Positions 5,429 to 8,425 of a stretch of 8,425 bases of DNA are shown here, one piece after another. The number at the start of each line of letters is the position of its first letter. The first letter of the stretch is position 1. Source of the stretch: Gammaproteobacteria bacterium (GTDB lineage Bacteria > Pseudomonadota > Gammaproteobacteria > SZUA-229); NCBI GenBank assembly GCA_011321985.1, contig DROB01000371.1, forward strand, positions 1 through 8,425, written 5' to 3'. The notes beneath the pieces are model-generated. The model saw nothing but the letters and a program-made list of their open reading frames with translations, searched no databases and had not been told where the DNA came from. The position numbers and the translations under genes were made by a program.

Positions 5429-5811
5429 TGGCGAAGCCAGAAACAAAGAAAAAGATAAAACGCACCGTGGTCGATGGTGTTGCGCATGTATACGCAACAT
5501 TCAATAACACCATCATAACGATCACCGACCGTCAGGGTAATACCCTGTCATGGGCCACCTCTGGTGGATCCGGGTTCCGTGGTTCTCGCAAGAGTACGCC
5601 GTTTGCGGCACAGATAGCAGCAGAACGTGCCGGTACACGTGCAAAAGATTATGGTATGAAGAGCCTTGAAGTCCTGGTTCGAGGACCAGGTCCCGGACGT
5701 GATTCGGCCATCCGCTCTTTGAATAATATCGGTTTCAAGATCACCAATATCCAAGATGTAACCCCTATTCCACACAACGGCTGTCGTCCTCCAAAACGAC
5801 GTCGCGTTTAG
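5428..5811 (+). CDS. rpsK: 30S ribosomal protein S11 (uS11)
   Basis: S11 is on the 30S platform with S18 and S21, near the mRNA exit site. The 127 residues compare with 129 in E. coli, the difference being in the basic N-terminal tail. Signatures are DGVAHVYATFNNTIITITD, ATSGGSGFRGSRKSTPFAAQ, RGPGPGRDSAIR and the near-invariant end TPIPHNGCRPPKRRRV. N117 in the HNG motif corresponds to E. coli N119, which is reported to be converted to isoaspartate. The residue after AAER is Ala where E. coli has Cys. The stop lies 23 nt before rpsD. Confidence 0.98.
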   Translation: MAKPETKKKIKRTVVDGVAHVYATFNNTIITITDRQGNTLSWATSGGSGFRGSRKSTPFAAQIAAERAGTRAKDYGMKSLEVLVRGPGPGRDSAIRSLNNIGFKITNIQDVTPIPHNGCRPPKRRRV

Positions 5812-5834
5812 TAGATAAGAACTGAGAAAATCTT

Positions 5835-6455
5835 ATGGCAAAATATACAGGACCAAAATGTAAACTCAGTCGTCGTGAAGGCGTCGATTTAGAACTTAAA
5901 TCTTCTTTACGTCCACTAGACAGTAAATGCAAGCTCGATCAGGTACCTGGTCAGCATGGTGCACGTCGTACACGTCTGTCTGACTACGCATTGCAGTTAC
6001 GCGAAAAACAGAAGGTACGTCGTATCTATGGTGTTCTGGAGAAACAGTTCCGTAATTACTACAAAGAAGCGGCTCGTATAAAAGGATCGACGGGTGAGAA
6101 CCTGTTACAACTGCTGGAGCGCCGTCTTGATAATGTGGTTTATCGTTCCGGTTTTGGCGCTACACGTGCCGAAGCAAGACAGATGGTTAACCATAAATCG
6201 GTTCTGGTTAATAATGTTATCGTTAATATACCTTCCTATCAGGTGAAAGCTAACGATGTTATTTCCATCCGTGAGAAAGCGAAAAAACAGACACGTATAG
6301 CCGATTCAATCAATATGGCTAAAGCAAGTGGCATCGTCGAATGGATCAGCCTGGATGATGCCAAACTGGAAGCTGTGTATAAAAATGTTCCTGAGCGTGC
6401 TGACCTGTCAGCCGATATCAATGAACAGTTAATCGTCGAACTTTATTCCAAGTAG
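5835..6455 (+). CDS. rpsD: 30S ribosomal protein S4 (uS4), translational repressor of the alpha operon
   Basis: S4 nucleates 30S assembly by binding the five-way junction of the 16S 5' domain. In E. coli it also represses rpsM-rpsK-rpsD-rplQ translation. At 206 residues the length equals E. coli. The N-terminal domain has YTGPKCKLSRREG and PGQHGARRTRLSDY and only two cysteines there (C9, C32), so it is the zinc-free type. The central part has QLREKQKVRRIYGVLEKQFRNYYKEAAR-like sequence. The S4 RNA-binding domain spans about residues 95-155, with RRLDNVVYRSGFGATRAEARQMV and SIREKAKKQ. It ends LSADINEQLIVELYSK. A weak SD, GAG at 5824-5826, lies 8 nt before the ATG. Confidence 0.98.
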   Translation: MAKYTGPKCKLSRREGVDLELKSSLRPLDSKCKLDQVPGQHGARRTRLSDYALQLREKQKVRRIYGVLEKQFRNYYKEAARIKGSTGENLLQLLERRLDNVVYRSGFGATRAEARQMVNHKSVLVNNVIVNIPSYQVKANDVISIREKAKKQTRIADSINMAKASGIVEWISLDDAKLEAVYKNVPERADLSADINEQLIVELYSK

Positions 6456-6470
6456 CGGAGCATACAACAC

Positions 6471-7466
6471 ATGTCAGCGACAGATGAACTTCTTACACCG
6501 CGTACAATCAATGTACAGTCATATAACGAGACTCACGCAAAGGTTGCATTAGAACCGTTAGAGCGTGGTTTCGGTCACACCCTGGGTAATGCCCTGCGCA
6601 GGATCCTGTTATCTTCTATCGAAGGTAGCGCGATCGTCGAGGCACAGATCGAAGGTGTGGTTCATGAGTACAGCACCATCGAAGGCGTACAGGAAGACGT
6701 TTTAGAGATCCTGCTTAACCTGAAAGGTGTCGCATTGATCATGCATGCCAATGAAGAGCAGACCATCACTATCAGCAAGTCTGGTGCAGGTGTGGTTACT
6801 GCGGGTGATATCGAAACCGGCCATGATGTAGAGGTCATGAATCCTGATCACGTTATCGCTAATGTGAACGGTGACGGTAAATTAAACATCACCATGAAAG
6901 TGGTAAAAGGCCGTGGTTATCAACCTTCGAACGCACGTACCATCGATGCTGAATCGACGACCATCGGTACATTGCAACTGGATGCTTCATTCAGTCCTAT
7001 CCGTCGCGTGTCATACAATGTCGAGAACGCCCGTGTCGCACAGAGCACGAACCTGGACAAGCTGATCATCGATCTGCAGACCAATGGTACGGTTGATCCT
7101 GAAGAAGCGATCCGGACTGCAGCGACCATATTACAGGCCCAGCTTTCATCATTCGTTAACCTGCAGAGCATGGAAGACGAAGTGGCTGAAGATGAAGAAG
7201 CCGATATCGATCCAATATTACTGCGTCCTGTCGATGAACTCGAACTGACCGTACGTTCAGCGAACTGTCTGAAGGCAGAAAATATCTATTATATCGGTGA
7301 CCTGATCCAACGTACCGAAGTCGAATTATTAAGAACACCGAATCTGGGTAAGAAGTCTTTAACCGAGATCAAAGATGTGCTCGCTTCACATGGATTATCA
7401 CTGGGTATCCAGCTGGATAACTGGCCACCTGCATCGATCCGTGAAAAAGAAGAAGCTACTGTTTAA
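6471..7466 (+). CDS. rpoA: DNA-directed RNA polymerase subunit alpha
   Basis: The alpha dimer scaffolds beta and beta' and contacts activators and UP-element DNA. The 331 residues compare with 329 in E. coli. The N-terminal domain (about 1-235) has LEPLERGFGHTLGNALRRILLSS, with R44 equivalent to E. coli R45, plus HEYSTIEGVQEDVLEILLNLKG and the NGTVDPEEAIRTAATIL end. A linker rich in Glu and Asp (about 235-247) leads to the C-terminal domain, where VRSANCLKAE carries R262, N265, C266 and K268 (E. coli R265, N268, C269, K271) and PNLGKKSLTEI carries K295 and S296. All DNA-contact residues are retained, so UP-element recognition should work as in E. coli. CGGAG at 6456-6460 lies 10 nt before the ATG, just after the rpsD stop. 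Confidence 0.99.
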   Translation: MSATDELLTPRTINVQSYNETHAKVALEPLERGFGHTLGNALRRILLSSIEGSAIVEAQIEGVVHEYSTIEGVQEDVLEILLNLKGVALIMHANEEQTITISKSGAGVVTAGDIETGHDVEVMNPDHVIANVNGDGKLNITMKVVKGRGYQPSNARTIDAESTTIGTLQLDASFSPIRRVSYNVENARVAQSTNLDKLIIDLQTNGTVDPEEAIRTAATILQAQLSSFVNLQSMEDEVAEDEEADIDPILLRPVDELELTVRSANCLKAENIYYIGDLIQRTEVELLRTPNLGKKSLTEIKDVLASHGLSLGIQLDNWPPASIREKEEATV

Positions 7467-7474
7467 TTAAAATA

Positions 7475-7492
7475 TTGCCTGTAGTCGGGCAA
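7475..7492 (+). repeat. Small hairpin between rpoA and rplQ
   Basis: TTGCCT (7475-7480) pairs with GGGCAA (7487-7492), five Watson-Crick pairs and one U-G, around a 6-nt loop. There is no T-run after it, so it is unlikely to terminate transcription. It could slow ribosomes or protect the message. No function is shown. Confidence 0.35.
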
Positions 7493-7519
7493 GTAAAGAG
7501 ATAATAAAGGTTATAAATC

Positions 7520-7906
7520 ATGCGTCACAGTAAATCAGGCCGCAAGCTAAATCGGAACAGCAGCCATCGTAAAGCGATGTTCAGCAATATGGCTAATTCT
7601 CTGTTTAATCATGAGATCATCAAAACGACTCTGCCGAAAGCAAAAGAGTTGCGTCGTGTTGCTGAGCCTATCATCACTCTGGCTAAAACTGATTCAGTCG
7701 CTAATCGCCGCTCAGCTTTTTCCAAATTACGTGATAAAGAGATGGTTGGCAAGTTGTTCAACGAGCTGGCTCCCCGTTATAAGGATCGTCCTGGCGGTTA
7801 CACGCGTATCCTGAAATGCGGTTTCCGTTCCGGTGATGCTGCACCTATGGCTTATATCGAACTGGTCGATCGTCCTGAGGATGCTATTGCGGAAGATGCC
7901 GAATAG
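7520..7906 (+). CDS. rplQ: 50S ribosomal protein L17 (bL17)
   Basis: L17 is a bacterial 50S protein near the peptide exit tunnel. The 128 residues compare with 127 in E. coli. Signatures are MRHSKSGRKLNRNSSHRKAM, the HEIIKTTLPKAKELRR helix, PIITLAKTDSVANRR, KLFNELAPRY, GGYTRILKCGFRSGDAAPMAYIELV, and a short acidic C-terminus. AAAGG at 7506-7510 lies 9 nt before the ATG. It is the last gene of the alpha operon, and the terminator begins 25 nt after its stop. Confidence 0.98.
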   Translation: MRHSKSGRKLNRNSSHRKAMFSNMANSLFNHEIIKTTLPKAKELRRVAEPIITLAKTDSVANRRSAFSKLRDKEMVGKLFNELAPRYKDRPGGYTRILKCGFRSGDAAPMAYIELVDRPEDAIAEDAE

Positions 7907-7931
7907 TCAGACAGCGTCAGCGAAATACCTC

Positions 7932-7960
7932 AAAAAACCAGCCATGAGCTGGTTTTTTTT
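7932..7960 (+). terminator. Intrinsic terminator of the alpha operon
   Basis: CCAGC (7938-7942) pairs with GCTGG (7948-7952) around the loop CATGA. The six A before and the T-run after (7953-7960, eight T) extend the stem to 11 pairs and supply the U-tract. The A-tract on the other side makes it a possible terminator for leftward transcripts as well. It sits right after rplQ, as expected for the end of the operon. Confidence 0.92.
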
Positions 7961-8027
7961 CGTCTGTACGATTTATCCGTTTTATTCATCGAGCTAGATA
8001 TTTATAAAAATTATCCCGATCAGGGAA

Positions 8028-8068
8028 CCTGTTGATGGTTCTGCGCGTGACTATATATAAGCAACAGG
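8028..8068 (+). repeat. Inverted repeat CCTGTTG / CAACAGG around a promoter-like sequence
   Basis: CCTGTTG (8028-8034) and CAACAGG (8062-8068) are perfect 7-nt complements separated by 27 nt. A competing small stem, GAACC 8025-8029 with GGTTC 8037-8041, overlaps the left arm. The interval includes the TTGATG and TATATA boxes suggested as a promoter. It could be an operator or a folded RNA, and chance is also possible. Confidence 0.35.
8032..8059 (+). promoter_or_regulatory. Weak promoter candidate downstream of the operon
   Basis: TTGATG (8032-8037) and TATATA (8054-8059) are 16 nt apart, each fairly close to the sigma70 consensus. The preceding 30 nt are AT-rich in places. Transcription would begin near 8066 and run into the terminator at 8100-8138. 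This is inference from spacing only. Confidence 0.25.
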
Positions 8069-8138
8069 GGTTTCTGGATGCGAGTTTGGTGATGAGTCTG
8101 GGGTCAGCATTGGTTTTTGATGTCTGGCCCCTTTTTTT
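8066..8138 (+). ncRNA. Possible small RNA ending at the second terminator
   Basis: If the promoter candidate at 8032-8059 is real, it would make an RNA of about 70 nt ending in the 8100-8138 terminator. A stand-alone terminator 140 nt after a strong one, with no gene between them, is the main reason to suspect a transcript. I do not recognise any RNA family. The alternative is a second, backup terminator for the alpha operon. Confidence 0.22.
8100..8138 (+). terminator. Second intrinsic terminator
   Basis: GGGGTCAG (8100-8107) pairs with CTGGCCCC (8124-8131), seven Watson-Crick pairs and one U-G. CAT 8108-8110 can add three pairs with ATG 8120-8122 across a one-base bulge. Seven T follow at 8132-8138. 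This is a textbook + strand intrinsic terminator shape. It is unclear which transcript it ends. Confidence 0.75.
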
Positions 8139-8165
8139 GTTCTTTCTTTTTCGTTCTATTTACTT

Positions 8166-8260
8166 CTTCTTTTGGTTAGGCATTGCGGTTTTCGCACCGC
8201 GGGCGAGTCACTCTTTTGCTACAGCCCAAAAGAGTAACCAGAAAAGGCCGCCACTACGGC
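8166..8260. repeat. Palindromic intergenic element with three hairpins
   Basis: Three inverted repeats follow each other. GCGGT 8185-8189 pairs with ACCGC 8196-8200. A 12-position stem 8207-8218 / 8227-8238 has one mismatch and an 8-nt loop, with nine contiguous pairs from 8210. GCCG 8247-8250 pairs with CGGC 8257-8260. In addition TGGTTA (8173-8178) is complementary to TAACCA (8235-8240), allowing a larger alternative fold. From memory, similar palindromes with an (A/G)AGTAACC core are scattered in proteobacterial intergenic DNA, and their translations appear as spurious proteins. I did not and could not check copy number here. Confidence 0.5.
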
Positions 8261-8425
8261 TGGCTTGCCTAAGGTGGGTTAAGGTCAAAGGCTAAGTCAA
8301 AAGCGGGGGGTTAATCTGGCGAAAGGTTTTATTCTGCGAGTTATGGAGCTACGTTTTGGTGCCTGGTCTGGATTGGCTTTGTCTATGCTTTTGATCTTGT
8401 TTTTCTTCTTTGCTTTTATCTTTTG

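Larger units (their letters stand above)
7961..8425. other. 465-nt region after the operon, no convincing protein gene
   Basis: No recognisable protein family is encoded on either strand. The first part (7961-8099) is AT-rich, with a possible promoter and short inverted repeats. A terminator hairpin with a T-run lies at 8100-8138, a T-rich stretch at 8132-8173, and a cluster of hairpins at 8185-8260. A near-repeat TAAGGTCAAAGGC / TAAGTCAAAAGC follows at 8279-8304, and a pyrimidine-rich end has two TGCTTTT-type copies (8386-8399, 8411-8425). An open frame from 8035 to 8295 exists but runs through the terminator and the palindromes and is probably not a gene. Confidence 0.6.

Noticed and set aside
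8035..8295. Open frame of 87 codons with AGGGAA 7 nt before its ATG, hydrophobic middle
   Set aside because: It runs through the 8100-8138 terminator hairpin and T-run. Its Phe/Leu-rich part comes from that T-rich DNA, and its C-terminal half is a translation of the palindromic element. No family is recognised. A conserved reading frame in relatives would change this.
8297..8425. Open minus-strand frame of about 42 codons entering from the right edge and ending at 8297
   Set aside because: It is lysine-rich because of the pyrimidine-rich + strand. There is no recognisable motif and no start in the window. Sequence beyond the edge would decide.
1..8425. A hidden defence, CRISPR, toxin-antitoxin or phage system
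   Set aside because: All coding capacity from 1 to 7906 is taken by conserved ribosomal, secY and rpoA genes. No CRISPR-like regular repeats, integrase, transposase or tRNA gene was seen.

Overview
The window is the distal part of the spc operon followed by the whole alpha operon of a gammaproteobacterium, all on the + strand. The order is rplE (3' part), rpsN, rpsH, rplF, rplR, rpsE, rpmD, rplO, secY, rpmJ, rpsM, rpsK, rpsD, rpoA, rplQ. This is the enterobacterial-type order, with no adk, map or infA between secY and rpsM. The proteins read like E. coli homologues with similar lengths: SecY 435 aa, S4 206 aa, alpha subunit 331 aa. S14 and S4 lack the four-cysteine zinc motif, and L36 keeps its C/C/C/H zinc ligands. 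Base composition looks moderate, and I cannot place the organism below class Gammaproteobacteria.

Layout: 1-4911 is the spc part. It supplies large- and small-subunit proteins and ends with SecY, the translocon channel, and L36. 4912-4995 holds a good sigma70-type promoter candidate for the alpha operon, with a GC-rich discriminator. 4996-7906 is rpsM-rpsK-rpsD-rpoA-rplQ. A strong intrinsic terminator lies at 7932-7960. 7961-8425 (465 nt) has no convincing protein gene. It does contain a second terminator hairpin with a T-run (8100-8138), a possible promoter and small RNA upstream of it, and a palindromic intergenic element (about 8166-8260).

Together the genes build both ribosomal subunits, the RNA polymerase alpha scaffold and the protein-export channel. 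In E. coli, S8 represses the spc part (its target lies upstream of this window) and S4 represses the alpha part.

The coding content is core and conserved, and I see no new protein system. The unusual material is in the spacers. Several are longer than I recall for E. coli and carry short direct repeats, a recurring GATTA word and small hairpins, most notably the 93-nt rplR-rpsE spacer. The region after the operon is the other place worth a second look.
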